Assembly: GCF_029784155.1 (NCBI RefSeq)
Contig: NC_073693.1
Location: forward strand, 286,846,875 to 286,910,874
Direction of reading: 5' to 3'
DNA from: Uranotaenia lowii
Lineage: Eukaryota; Arthropoda; Insecta; Diptera; Culicidae
Length of the DNA stretch: 64,000 bases
Every line of letters begins with the position of its first letter. The stretch's first letter is position 1. A program made the translations under genes and the position numbers. Below, one piece after another: positions 12,255 through 22,828 of this stretch. The notes beneath the pieces were generated by a model. It worked only from the letters and a program-made list of their open reading frames with translations, searched no databases and was not told the DNA's origin.

Positions 12255-13130
12255 TTTAAAAGATATTTCAGGTATCAGGTATCTGAGTTCCGATAAATTG
12301 ATAGACTCCTTGCTGGAACATTGTCTGGAAAGCGATAATGGACTTGTTTTCGCGAATTTCATGTTCCTGCTTCGTCTGAGAACCGTGAGTTCCAGGACTC
12401 ACGCACGCACGGCGTGTGATACCAAACAGAGAGTAGCTATTTCCCGGCAATCCTGCCTGCCCGACTATATGTTGTTCGATAAAAGCAACCGTTAGAGCGC
12501 GATTCGCTCCAGTTCCTGTGTCAGCCTCACGGGAATGCTCTCACGGGCGACAATCAAAAACGGTGCAGACAGTATCGAAGCTGCTGCTGTGCGAAAATTT
12601 GTAGGCAGTCTGGATTTTTTGGGCTGCAAAATCTAAAATAAGTAGTTCCGGTTCCGTTTATTTTAGTTTTAAATTGAATCATTTTGATTCAAACAAATGA
12701 ACTAAACCACCAATAAACCCACCCAATCAAGTAAGGATACATTTTTCGCTCAAAAAACCCTGAAAAAATGAAGTGCTGCTGCCATGCGATAAGAGAAGGG
12801 AAGTGATTTATTTGTCCAATTGCTCGTTCATGTGAGAAAATTCCGGGCGTAGTGTCCCCAGGCTCCATCGGATTTACAACCCTTTGAGTGGAGGGCTGAA
12901 TAGTGAAAATAAGTATACAACCTTTATAGGATAGCTGTTTACACGATCGGTACGTGAATGATATCGGTCTGTGGCTGGAGGATATAAATCGAGGCGTTCA
13001 TCAGTCAAGGCAGCCATCAGAATACCTACCTACTTGTGCCGGATTATTATTGAACCGGAGCTGCTGCACGAATCTATTTTAATTAGTGGGTGAGTTATTG
13101 CCTATTTATTTGCAGATGAATGGTCAGGAA
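12255..13130 (+). other. Conserved duplicated segment next to the satellite, function unknown
   Basis: This segment is well conserved with the reverse complement of 62530-63388 and is comparatively GC-rich. An open frame in the right copy (63024-63473) is broken here by a two-base insertion near 12470, so that frame is not a maintained protein. A TATA-like word and an Inr-like word near its end suggest promoter sequence or a solo LTR. No terminal repeats were found to confirm an LTR. Confidence 0.4.
12983..13020 (+). promoter_or_regulatory. Candidate core promoter (TATA plus Inr-like words)
   Basis: TATAAA at 12983-12988 is followed by TCAGTC at 13001 and ATCAG at 13016-13020. The words are conserved in the right arm on the opposite strand near 62630-62675. 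Spacing from TATA to either Inr candidate (20 or 36 bases) is not ideal. A GTGAGT-like donor follows at about 13090 but no downstream coding exon was recognised. Confidence 0.3.
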
Positions 13131-13363
13131 AAACAAGGTCAATGAACAATTTGGTAGGCTCGTGCAGGTTATTCTTGGCATAAGACATGTTTAACAGAAT
13201 TGGATGTGTTTTCTATTAAAGAAAATTTCGAAACGTTTGTAAACTGATTTGACCCTCTATAAAACCCATTTTTTCGCTGAAAAATTCCATAACATAAAAC
13301 TTTTTTCTACGAAAAACTTAATCACTGAAAATGATGACTATACTTTATTTGATTAAAAAAAAA

Positions 13364-14964
13364 GCAAAACAGTCTGATTAATCCGAACATTAATTAATTA
13401 TCTATCCCTCGTTTCGGTGTTATGTTGGCACCATCTTCAGAGAAAAATAATGTGTTTGTTCTTTGTTGTGGAACTTAAGTAAAGCTTAGTTCTTTTAGAA
13501 ATGGGACAGTTACGAATGCGTGTATCTCAAAAACCTTTCGTTTGATCTAAATACTTCCTATGAAGGAAATGAAGGTATTCTTATGATAATTCATGAAAAA
13601 ATTTAAAAAAAAATATTTATTGTTTTTTCGTAAGAATAAATTCTACTTTATTCTTGGTACCTCCCATCGGCTAGCGCACACTTTTTTCAGTCATGATATT
13701 GATCAGTTTTTCAAACTCATATTTCGTCTAATCTGTATTTTAGGTGGCTACATCCTCCTCCTTCAATTTCTGCTACTTTTCGGACCAATACTTCTCTTTT
13801 AAAAGAAACTGATGGCAATTTAGTGGAAACAGCTGTTGCAAAATTAACAAATTTGATTATTTTTGAGCCAATTTTTGAGCGTTTTTAATGGAAATTTTGC
13901 TAGCGAAATCTTCCAATAACGAAGTAAAACCATCATAAGATTGAACTTAAAGTATAATCGGTTAGTATAGATCGTAGGTTGCGAATGGTACATAAAAGAT
14001 TTCTCTTTCTAAGCTTTTAAAAACAGTGAAAACCATAGTTTTCGTTTTGAAAATTATTGTTTTTTCCCACAGGAGCAGAATCTTGGCAAATCATTATATT
14101 TTATACAAAATAACCAGCAAATACATCTTTAATATACTCAGGACCTTGCCATGAGCAGACATGGTATAGGATTCAAACGCTGGAATTTGTTTAAAATAGG
14201 GTATTTCATAAGATTTTTCGTTCATCAGAAATCATCTGTCCCATAGCCTCGGAATCGGCTATACAGCTTACGAGCTGTGGAATTAGCAAAAAAAAGTTGT
14301 TTGGGGTTAGGTTTGAATGACTCATTACCAGGCAACACTTTCAGCTTATCGGAGAAAAAAAATTCAAATTTTAGCGATCTACGCTTAGTTTTTGCTTATT
14401 GAAAATTAAAAATGCTGGTATGAGACTCGACTTCCCTGATGACCCTTAGACGAAGTTGTCGATCATATGCTTCACTCCAATGCTTGATTTGAACTTTGTG
14501 GACATTTTTGACAGTATTTGCATACTTTTCCACCACTCACACACAGTAATTTTTCGAGTATTCAACGGTTTTGTCAGCTATCAATTTGATAATGATGGAT
14601 TTTGAACGAAATTGTGCAAAATTATTTTTTCCTTTTTCTCTTGCATCGTAAGCATCTCCATAACGCGTGAATTTTAAAATTTGAAAAAAAATAGGTCGGG
14701 TAGTACTTTTTACAGGCAACCAAATGCTGTCAAAGTTTTGAATGTCCGATTAGTAGTAAACGAGCTATTAGCAAGAGAAAGTGTCCCATTTCTAAAAGAA
14801 CTAAGCTTTAAAGTATATTTTCGACCATCAAACCGACAATATACTTAAATTAAGCTCCACAAAGAAGAACAAACACGTTATTTTCCCCTGAACATGATGC
14901 CAACATAGCACCGAAACGTTGGAAAGATAATGAACTTATGTTCGGATTAATAAGATTGTTTTGC
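13364..14964. mobile_element. Foldback-type element with about 90-bp inverted ends
   Basis: The left end (AGCAAAACAGTCTGATTAAT, then TTTCGGTGTTATGTTGGCA) recurs inverted at about 14870-14964. The right arm carries a much shorter relative at about 62100-62275 that keeps only one such end. The internal 1.3 kb is a second element, listed next. No transposase-like coding was seen. Confidence 0.65.
13481..14809. mobile_element. Nested TIR element, 28-bp perfect inverted ends
   Basis: Positions 13481-13508 are the exact reverse complement of 14782-14809 (core TTCTTTTAGAAATGGGACA). The interior of about 1.27 kb lacks a convincing protein; open frames at 13593-13802 (+) and 14537-14719 (-) have no recognisable motif. 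The corresponding site in the right arm (about 62125-62160) lacks it, so it inserted in, or was lost from, one arm after duplication. Confidence 0.75.
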
Positions 14965-15103
14965 AAATTTAAACATCGAAAAACTTTATCGTTTAGGAAA
15001 ATTTATTGACATTTTTTTCAAAAGTTGCAGAACCACAAGGGCTAAGAAACTTAATCTTCAGTTCTTTTCCGGCTGTAGTACACACTTCAATGGTTTTTTT
15101 CTT

Positions 15104-15181
15104 AGCTTTGAAAAATATTAAGGCTATATTTTCATATAATTATAATTATATGAAAATATAGCCTTAATATGTTTCAAAGCT
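15104..15181. repeat. 78-bp near-perfect palindrome
   Basis: Two 39-base arms meet without spacer at the centre AATTATAATT and differ at one position (38 of 39 paired). The related right-arm sequence near 61934-61955 keeps only one arm. It could be a small foldback insertion or a cruciform/hairpin-forming site. Confidence 0.9.
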
Positions 15182-15414
15182 ATAATAACAATTATTGTTG
15201 AAAATATTCCACAAATAATTGAAATACTTCAACTTATACGAAAAGTAAATATTGTAGTACATTTTTATCTATTTGCTTTTCCAAAGATTTCTGATGCTTA
15301 AAATTTTTCTAACTTTTCTAAAAATTGGTCCATTTTCAGTTTTCACATGTTTTTAAGATTCTCTTAGCTGTAACTCTAGACAACTGCTTGTCAAACAGTT
15401 TTCTTTAGTAGGTA

Positions 15415-17197
15415 CTAGCTGACCCGGTGTGCTATGCTACACCTTTCAAAATCGAATGATATTTTCAGAATTAACTCAAATGTTCATTGTTTTGTTGGCA
15501 TTATTTTAAATCAAATTGTAACATAATTCATAAGCAACCGCTATAAAATGAGAGCTGCAGCTGGAGTATCGGATTGCAATCCAAAAATAACTTAAACTAA
15601 TATTCTGAATCTTGATCTTTAAATTTGTGTTAAAGATCTGATAATTTTAATCTGTTTCTTTAAGCTTCGAGGATCTCAAATAAATCGCACGCAAACAATC
15701 AAACTTATAAAATATGTTTATTTTTGCTTGATATATTTTGGATTTATGCTAAAAACTGATAAGAGAGCCCCCTTCCGTTCCCCCCTCCCCCCTGCTGAAT
15801 GAGGGGGGGGGGGGGTGATTTTTAATAATCATACCCATTTTATTCATTCCCAAAAATCTTGTTGTATCAAATATTGTTCCATTGGTTGATAAGTTCTTAA
15901 GCTTTACAACAAAATTTATATGGAACCCCTCCGTTCTTCTCCTCTCTACACTGTTAAGCTTAAGGGTCTATAACAATCGTAGAAACATATCTCGTAACCA
16001 AGTACCTTTCCATGCCATATTTGTTTCCATTTGTTGGCTTCGTTAGCATAAATTGAGAACTAATGCTAACAAAATTGTATTGGGCTCAATTTGCTCGATC
16101 AGCTCTCCAGTTATACTGAAAATTGTAAGGGAGACCGCTTCTCCCCATTTACATCCACCTTTTCGAAGGAGTGAGGGATACGAAATATTCATAGAAGCAT
16201 TTCTCGTACCCAAATATTATTCCACGCCGAATTTGGTTCCATTTGTTGTTGTAGTTCTTGTGCTATGCAATAAATATTGTATGAAACTTCCCTCCCTCTT
16301 TCCTTTCTCCCCGCTGGAAGAAGGAAGGGGTTTCAAACAATCATTAGAACATGTCACGTTCCCAAATATCCGCCCATGCCAAATTTGGTTCAATTTGCTT
16401 GATTAGTTTTTGAGTTATGTAAAAAATTAAAAAGAGGGCCCCTCCCATCTTTATATCTCCCTACTGGAAAGAGGGAGGGGTCTCAAATAATCATAGAAAT
16501 ATTTCTCGTATCCAAATACCTTCCCATGGCAAATTTGGTTCCATTTGCTTAATTAGTTATATAAAAAAATATGAAAGAGGCCCCTCCCCCTTTCAACTGT
16601 AAAGAGGGAGGGGTCTCAAATAATCATTGACATTTTTTTCGTATCAATATACCTTCCCATGCCAAATTTGGTTCCAATATCTTGAATAGTTTTCGAGTTA
16701 TATGAAAAATTGTAAGGTAGCCCCCCTCCCCCTTCCTATTACGCCACTGAGAGGAGGGAGGGGTACCTAATATTCATTGAAATATTCCCCGTTCCCACAT
16801 ACCGCCTCATGCCAAATTCGATACCATTTGCTTGATTGGTTCTCGAGTTATGCCAAAAGTTGTCTTAATTTTGGGAGGCCCCTCCCTCTCTCATGAAGGG
16901 AGGGAGGGGCCTCCCAAAATTGAGACAACTTTTGGCATAACTCGAGAACCAATCAAGCAAATGGTATCAAATTTGGCATGAGGCGGTATGTGGGAACGGG
17001 GAATATTTCAATGAATATTAGGTACCCCTCCCTCCTCTCAGTGGCGTAATAGGAAAGGGGGACAATAGGAACCTTCCCCGGCCTCCAATACCCCCACCTG
17101 CCAAGTTTCACGCAAATCGGTTCAGTAGTTTCCGAGTCTATAGGGAACAGACAGACAGACAGACAGACAGAAATTCATTTTTATATATATAGATAGA
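15415..17197 (-). mobile_element. Helitron-like element, family B
   Basis: Read on the minus strand it begins TCTATATATATAAAAATG near 17193-17197, has a (CTGT)n tract and a conserved head, then degenerate units of roughly 110 bp with blocks of C/T-rich and GGGAGGGG sequence. It ends CTAG at 15415 followed by T. A 5-bp stem GGTGT/ACACC with an 8-base loop lies 11 bases before the end. These features match Helitron ends; no Rep/helicase gene is present. Relatives lie at 34141-35054 and 47037-48962. Confidence 0.6.
16729..17061. repeat. 333-bp near-perfect palindrome within Helitron-like element
   Basis: From CCTTCCTATTACGCC (left) to GGCGTAATAGG (right) the two halves of about 160 bp are reverse complements with only scattered mismatches, centred near 16895 at CTCTCATGAAGG. 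The family-B units flip orientation here, so half the array runs in each direction. Confidence 0.92.
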
Positions 17198-17711
17198 TTG
17201 TTTGATTAACATGTTTTGCCTTTGGTTTTATGCCGTACTTAGTAAACACCGACTAAAGGCTGAGTTGCGTTTTAGAGGGTTAAAGTTTCCCGAAATCGCA
17301 TTGCGTCTAGAGGAAGCTCAACCTCTATTATGGCTAGGTATTACATATAGCTTGGGGTTTAAGAAGCTAAGTTGGTGATTCGAATTTTGAGAAAAGTCAA
17401 TTTTATGAATATTTTTTTCAAATTTAAACTCTCAGGTCTTGAAATGGAATAAATCAAGAAACTACCTTATTTGTATTTATTTTCTTCAAACGAATTTTAA
17501 CTTAATATATGTTCAAACTGTTTTGGGCTCAAAATAAAAGATTTTACTATTTCCTTCAGACTAGACCGAACCCCATATTAAGTTTCATTCATAATCATTC
17601 AAAAAAAGAAATGCAAAGCATTCAAAAGTCAGGGCTAGAATTGTTCCCTTTTTGGGCTATTTTTTAAACATTTGTTCTAATTGTGGAAACCACAAGATGC
17701 CAAAAGTGTGT
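17198..17711. other. Intergenic, no gene seen
   Basis: AT-rich sequence without a recognisable gene or repeat end. Confidence 0.5.
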
Positions 17712-17885
17712 TCATCTTATCGATGCCTAGGTCCAGGTGAGCCCTGTTATAGCAGCGATGCCTAACAACTATGGTACAGCTACAGCGATAGACAGCATCC
17801 ATATGAGCGCCGTTGCATTGGAAGTCATCCTGTATTCACACTCAGTTCATCATGTTGAGCTCGACCCACACATTCACCCCCCTCT
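17712..17885 (+). repeat. Short repeat, copy 1 (flanks the Jockey-like fragment)
   Basis: ATCTTATCGATGCCTAGGT at 17716 recurs at about 20127, and CATGTTGAGCTCGACCCACAC near 17850 recurs as CATGTTGAGCTTGATCCACA near 20165. The second copy is internally shorter. The pair brackets the minisatellite and LINE fragment. Confidence 0.6.
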
Positions 17886-18229
17886 CAAAAGAAAGAAAAA
17901 TTTAAAAAAAATGTGATCAGCTGTTATCTTGTCAACTTCATCTTCCTGTGATTTTGTATTGCTTTGCCAAAAGTGATTTTTTAAACTTCAGTTTTCGTGA
18001 TTTTCAGATTGGCGAAATAGATTTTTATTCTGAAATACTGATTATGAACCCCTTCAATATTTTTGATGCTACTTCACTGAAGAATTACAGAAAAACTCTC
18101 TTGCGCATCACAAATGAATTTTGACTTTTTACGGTTTGTCATTTCTCCAAAATTTTCATTCTTTCATTCCTTGATTTCCGGTTTGACGTTTTTTATAACA
18201 TATTGAATCCATCCAGAGGCATTTTGGCT

Positions 18230-18957
18230 CAAAATGAACATAGTTTCTTCGCAGGCGCACCACTTTCAAATCGAATTACGGCACAGGTTGCATCTAGTCG
18301 TATTCCGTTTCATCGGCATTATTACGGGGCATACTTCGTTTGCATTCATCGCAACATATTAAGCTCACGCTAAGTGCATCACAGAAAAGCGCTTATTCAG
18401 GCGCAGAACATAATGTTCGCACTAGAGCGTAGTTCAATTGGTTTTAGACGAATCAAAACAAACACATAAAGCTCGAATTTAAACGCATAGTTAGTTAGTT
18501 CTTACTCATCATGCGCAACCCATTTGGCTCGAATTATGTGGTGGTGCAATACGCATAACTCGCATTGAGCGCAGCGCATAGAGCTCGCATTTAGCACATA
18601 GTTCACATCAGGCGCAGCCTATTTGACTCGCCTATTTCGCAGCTCACACGGCGCGCACTTAGCGCAGCTCACATAGTTTACATTCAGGCGCAGCCCATTT
18701 GGCGCAGCTCACATGGATCGCATCCAGGCGCAGCACACAAGGCTCATATTCAGGAGCAGCATACACAGCTTGCAGTTAGGCGCAGCTCACATTCAGGCGC
18801 AGCCTATTTGATCCGCATTTGGCGCATTTAGGCGCAGCACACACGGCTCGCATTCACGCGCAGCATACACAGCTCGCTTTTGAAGCAGCATTCGCATTTG
18901 TGCAACTTAAATAGCTCGCATTTAGGCGCAGCACACATGGCTCGCATTAACTTATAA
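18230..18957 (+). repeat. Degenerate GGCGCAGC minisatellite
   Basis: Words such as GGCGCAGCACACA, GGCTCGCATTCA and AGCTCACAT recur irregularly at roughly 20-45 base intervals. The array abuts the 3' end of the LINE fragment at 18961. No coding frame is supported. Confidence 0.8.
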
Positions 18958-18960
18958 TAA

Positions 18961-20130
18961 TCATTTGTCAAATATATCTCTTATCGTTGCATATTCTGAG
19001 ATTCTCGTTTTAGCTTTGCATTTTTCTTTGATTTTTATAAATCTTGTTATCAGCAAGTCCATATTTGCTTTTTCGTGAACTGTGGTAGTTCTAGTACTTC
19101 TTATAAGATTCAATATAATTTTTAGAAACCTATTTTGTATGGTTTGTAACTTTTTTGAATGACTTTTTGCGCAAGTGTCCCAGATAGGAGCTGAGTAATC
19201 AATTACTGGAAGTACAATTTGTTTATATATGGCTAATTTGTTTTTCAAATTGAGTTTAGATTTCCTATTTATGAGAGGGTACAATCTATTTAGCATAATC
19301 AAACATTTGGTTCTAGTGTTTTCTACATGACTACTAAACAGAAGTTTATAATCGATTGTTAGTCCTAGATACTTCACAGAAGTAGACCATGGTAGTTGAT
19401 TATTTTCAAGAATTACATGGGTTTGTGGTTTATGTTTCCATGATTGGTTTAGTGGGAACAAGATAATTTGTGTTTTCGCTGTATTCAGTTTTATCTTCCA
19501 AGTATTTGTATATTCCATAAAAACATTGAGGCAATCTTGGAGCTTTTTAACCAATTGATTAGTTCTTCTACCTTTTACGGAGATAGCCGTATCATCCGCA
19601 AACAAGGATAGTTGGCCGTTATGCGGAGGTGGTATATCTGATGTAAATATTGAATAAAGAACCGGCCCAAGTATGCTCCCTTGGGGAACACCTGCACGAA
19701 TTTCATATTCGTCTGATTTAGCGCCTTGAAGATGTACTTGGAATTTCCTATCAGTTAAATAGTTCAGTGTGATTTAAACAATATATGTAGGAAAGTTATA
19801 TCTTACTAGTTTATGCACTAAGCCGTTCGTCCAGACGTTGTCGAAGGCTTTCTCCACGTCAACAAAGGCCATCGCTGTGGAGTAACTTAATGATTTATTA
19901 CGTTTGATCATGTTAACTACTCTAGCTAGCTGATATGATGTAGAATGTCCTTTACGGAAACCAAATTGCTCATTCATTTGGATGTCGTTTTGATCAATGT
20001 GCATTTGTAGTCTAGACAAAATGACTTTTTCAAAGACTTTACTTATTGATTACAACAAACTAATTGGTCTGTAACTTTTTGCACTTGTCGGATCTTTGCC
20101 CGGTTTCTAAATAGGAATTACCATCATCTT
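18961..20130 (-). mobile_element. Jockey-like LINE, decayed reverse transcriptase fragment
   Basis: On the minus strand, translated pieces give the ordered reverse transcriptase blocks: KPGKDPTSAKSYRPISLL near 20100-20050, QFGFRKGHST near 19960, AFVDVEKAFDNVW near 19860, GVPQGSILGPVLYS near 19690 and the catalytic FADDTAIS near 19600. The thumb and C-terminal region (KYLGLTID, WDTCAKSHSKKLQTIQNR) follow to a stop at 18961. Premature stops lie near 20110, 20052 and 19774. The 5' end is missing beyond about 20130. It is non-functional. Clade assignment rests on motif style. Confidence 0.85.
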
Positions 20131-20205
20131 ATCGATGCCTAGGTTTTTTTTTTTTTTGCCAGGAGCATGTTGAGCTTGATCCACACACTAATTATTTAAA
20201 ATTCC
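20124..20205 (+). repeat. Short repeat, copy 2 (internally deleted)
   Basis: Counterpart of 17712-17885, interrupted by a run of T after the shared CGATGCCTAGG word. See copy 1. Confidence 0.55.
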
Positions 20206-21317
20206 TTTTTATGGCACATAGTTTGAAGACACGTTGTATTCATATATTTTATATGATTTTCTTGTTGGAAAAATTTAATTTAAACAAAAATGGATATGTT
20301 CTTCCGTAAACCTAGTGTTAATAATTGCTAAATACGAAGCACATCTGCACAACGTCGATGCTGTAAACTTCGCAAGCAACAACCATTATGAAAACTAATA
20401 CTCACCACACTTAAGTGCTAAAAGCTTCCAAAAATTTTAATATATGTCTCAAAACGAGTGCTGTATCGGGAAATTGCAAAATGTATTACAACTTTTAAAA
20501 ATGACTTGGCAGGTAACATTTGCCATGCTATTAATGTTTTTGGTTGAATTAAATATGAGATAAGCTTATGAAAAGTGACTCAATCGAATCGAAAAAATCA
20601 TTAACAAATTATATCCTACTTAGAAGTTTATTCTAGTGAAATTTCTGCGCATTTTTACTAAACTTCTGTAATTGTAATATTCAGACAACATACCGTTGTA
20701 AAGATATTTTCAATCTTGTATCAATGTGTTGTAACTTTTTTATGAAGATTTTCCAATTGTTACGTCATGACTTTCTTTATTTAACTGTCAAACTGTCAAA
20801 CTTAACCTCGAGTCTATTATAAAAACTTTTCGTCAAACATGTGCTAGTTTATAATTTCAGTAAATTTGTAGAATTTTCAATTTAATTTGAGCCTTCTTCA
20901 ACTGTGTTAGAGGCTTTGAAAAAAATCTTATTTAAATGTAGGGTATTTGTATGTTTCGGTATCAAATTTTGAATACGGCGAATGCGCCAACTGTAAACAA
21001 ATCCAGATAATCACATAAATGTGTTAAACTCTTTATTTTACATCCGTAAATATGATCTCCTTTTAATTTTTCTTATTTTAGTGAAGTTAAATTTAATTTT
21101 TTAAATAAGGCGAATAGCTTTTTTTATGAGTGTGTAATCCCACAGTTCATTCGCCCATTTCCCCTCAAAACTTCGTCGCGAACAAAAGGGCCAATAGTTA
21201 TTTCGAGATAGGAAAAGGGCATTGAAGTTTTTGAAATTTGTTTTCCAGGACGAGGAGATGCACAAATCAGTATTTATAAGATCGTTGAATGTGCTTATGT
21301 TTTAATGTGATCATTTG

Positions 21318-22828
21318 TGTCGTAGTCCATCATTCCATCATTCCATCATCCATCATCCAGTCCATCATCCATCATTATCGTAGAATCCGATTCACTAAAA
21401 CGTACTAGGTTGCCCAATGGAGTTAGAACGTGCTTCGTCACCAAAATACGTTATAAGATAAAAAAAAACTAATTGGTATAACGTGTCTTTGAAACTATGA
21501 TACACGAGCATTAATTATTATAGAGTTCTTAATTACAGTATGTGTTTAATTTTAGATTTGACTAGATTACAATTGTATTTTTTTTACTGTGTTTCCTGTT
21601 TTTTTTTTAAATCCTACCGACTGCGCCACACACGCTCGGCCATATTGAACCATTAATGTTTGAAAAATAACCATAATGGCAGTTTTGTGGATCAAGTCGT
21701 TTTATGAGTTTTCAGTGAAAACTCATAAAATGAGATTTCGTGGAGAACTTGGATAATGGTTATTTTTCAAGCATTTTCGAAATAAGTGAAAATTAGCAGA
21801 AATTCGTCGGAAAAAGGGCTGTATCAGTGTAAAATGATAAGAATCATTTCGTGGTTGTTCTAAAAAGACTTTATTTCACAATATACTATAAATAAATGTA
21901 CATCTAAATATACAAGAAAATTTTTTGTTCTTATTGCTTCACCGACATTTCCCCTGTGGGATGTTGGCAATAAAGATACCCAACCTTTTCACATCAGCAG
22001 TAAGGAATTGTTAGACTGGCCGGGAACGATCGCTTTGATTTCGTTTGTAACCTCTTCTGCCACCATTTCCGGATAAAGCGCTTTGTGTTTCCTTCCCAGT
22101 GAGCGCGCAGTTCCCGATCCTGTGGCCCGTCGTGCTTTGTTTCTACTTGCAGCTTTTAGAATCGAAAAGATTTGCTGGGATAGTGGAAGTGCTCTTCTTC
22201 CCATTACTGCAATAAAGAGGAAAACAGGAAAATGTTAGTGTCCGTTTTCGTATCTCCGCCCGGTGATTTGACAACCTCCACTATTGGAATTCACCATCCG
22301 CATAGCTATTCGTTGATGCTGTTGCTGTCTGCTCCTGCAGATCTTGTAGTGAAAGCTCCAGATCCGGATCCCTTTGAAGCAGGCTGTGCTCCAGCATGAC
22401 GGTATAAAATTTTTCTTACAAATGTGAACTGGAAAAATTGGACCTCTTTGAGTGGGAAAATCACTTTATATTCAGTCGATTCGACACACAGTTGTAAAAA
22501 AAACAAACAGTGAAACACGCGTCCAAAGATGGCAACTGTTTTTTCATTGATATTACGGTTGAAATTTAACCATTTTCGGAATTTTTCGTCAGAACTTCCG
22601 TCATGCTTAAAATTGAACCATGCTTCATGGTTAAAAATCAACAATTATCGCAGTTTTTTCGAAAATCTCAAAAAATGGTTCAAGAAAAGTCATTAATGGT
22701 TGAAAAAAAATGAGCGTGCATAATTACTGACATATTTTGGTGATGAAGCACGTTCTAACTCCAGTGGGCAACCTAGTACGTTTTAGTGAATCGGATTCTA
22801 CGATAATTCGAAATGATGGACTACGACT
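21318..22828 (-). mobile_element. Nested TIR element with about 90-bp inverted repeats and its own small gene
   Basis: The left end GTCGTAGTCCATCATT...CGTAGAATCCGATTCAC...AACGTGCTTCGTCACC is repeated inverted at 22735-22827 with few mismatches; the left end also carries extra CCATCAT units. The 5-base word ATTTG flanks it at 21313-21317 and 22829-22833, a candidate target-site duplication. The interior holds the spliced reading frame at 21989-22397. A polyadenylation signal AATAAA follows on the minus strand near 21866-21871. Confidence 0.75.
21989..22397 (-). CDS. Spliced 106-codon protein of unknown function inside a TIR element
   Basis: Exon 1 is 22295-22397 (34 codons plus one base, start MLEHSLLQRDPDLELSLQ). 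An 88-bp intron (22207-22294) begins GTGAATTCC and ends TTTATTGCAG. Exon 2 is 21989-22206 and ends at TGA. The joined protein is 106 residues: an acidic, leucine- and glutamine-rich N-terminus, then a basic centre (SRNKARRATG, about residues 54-63) and a hydrophilic tail with ALYPEMVAEEV. The intron disrupts the frame unless spliced, and an AATAAA signal lies about 120 bases downstream. No catalytic motif or known fold is recognised; an accessory transposon protein or a captured host fragment are both possible. Confidence 0.5.

Noticed and set aside
11199..12495. Long open frames encoding ILT, KIV and KLS repeats on both strands (also 63389-63799)
   Set aside because: They follow solely from a stop-free 9-bp tandem repeat and end at its edges; no start context, splice or unique domain supports them.
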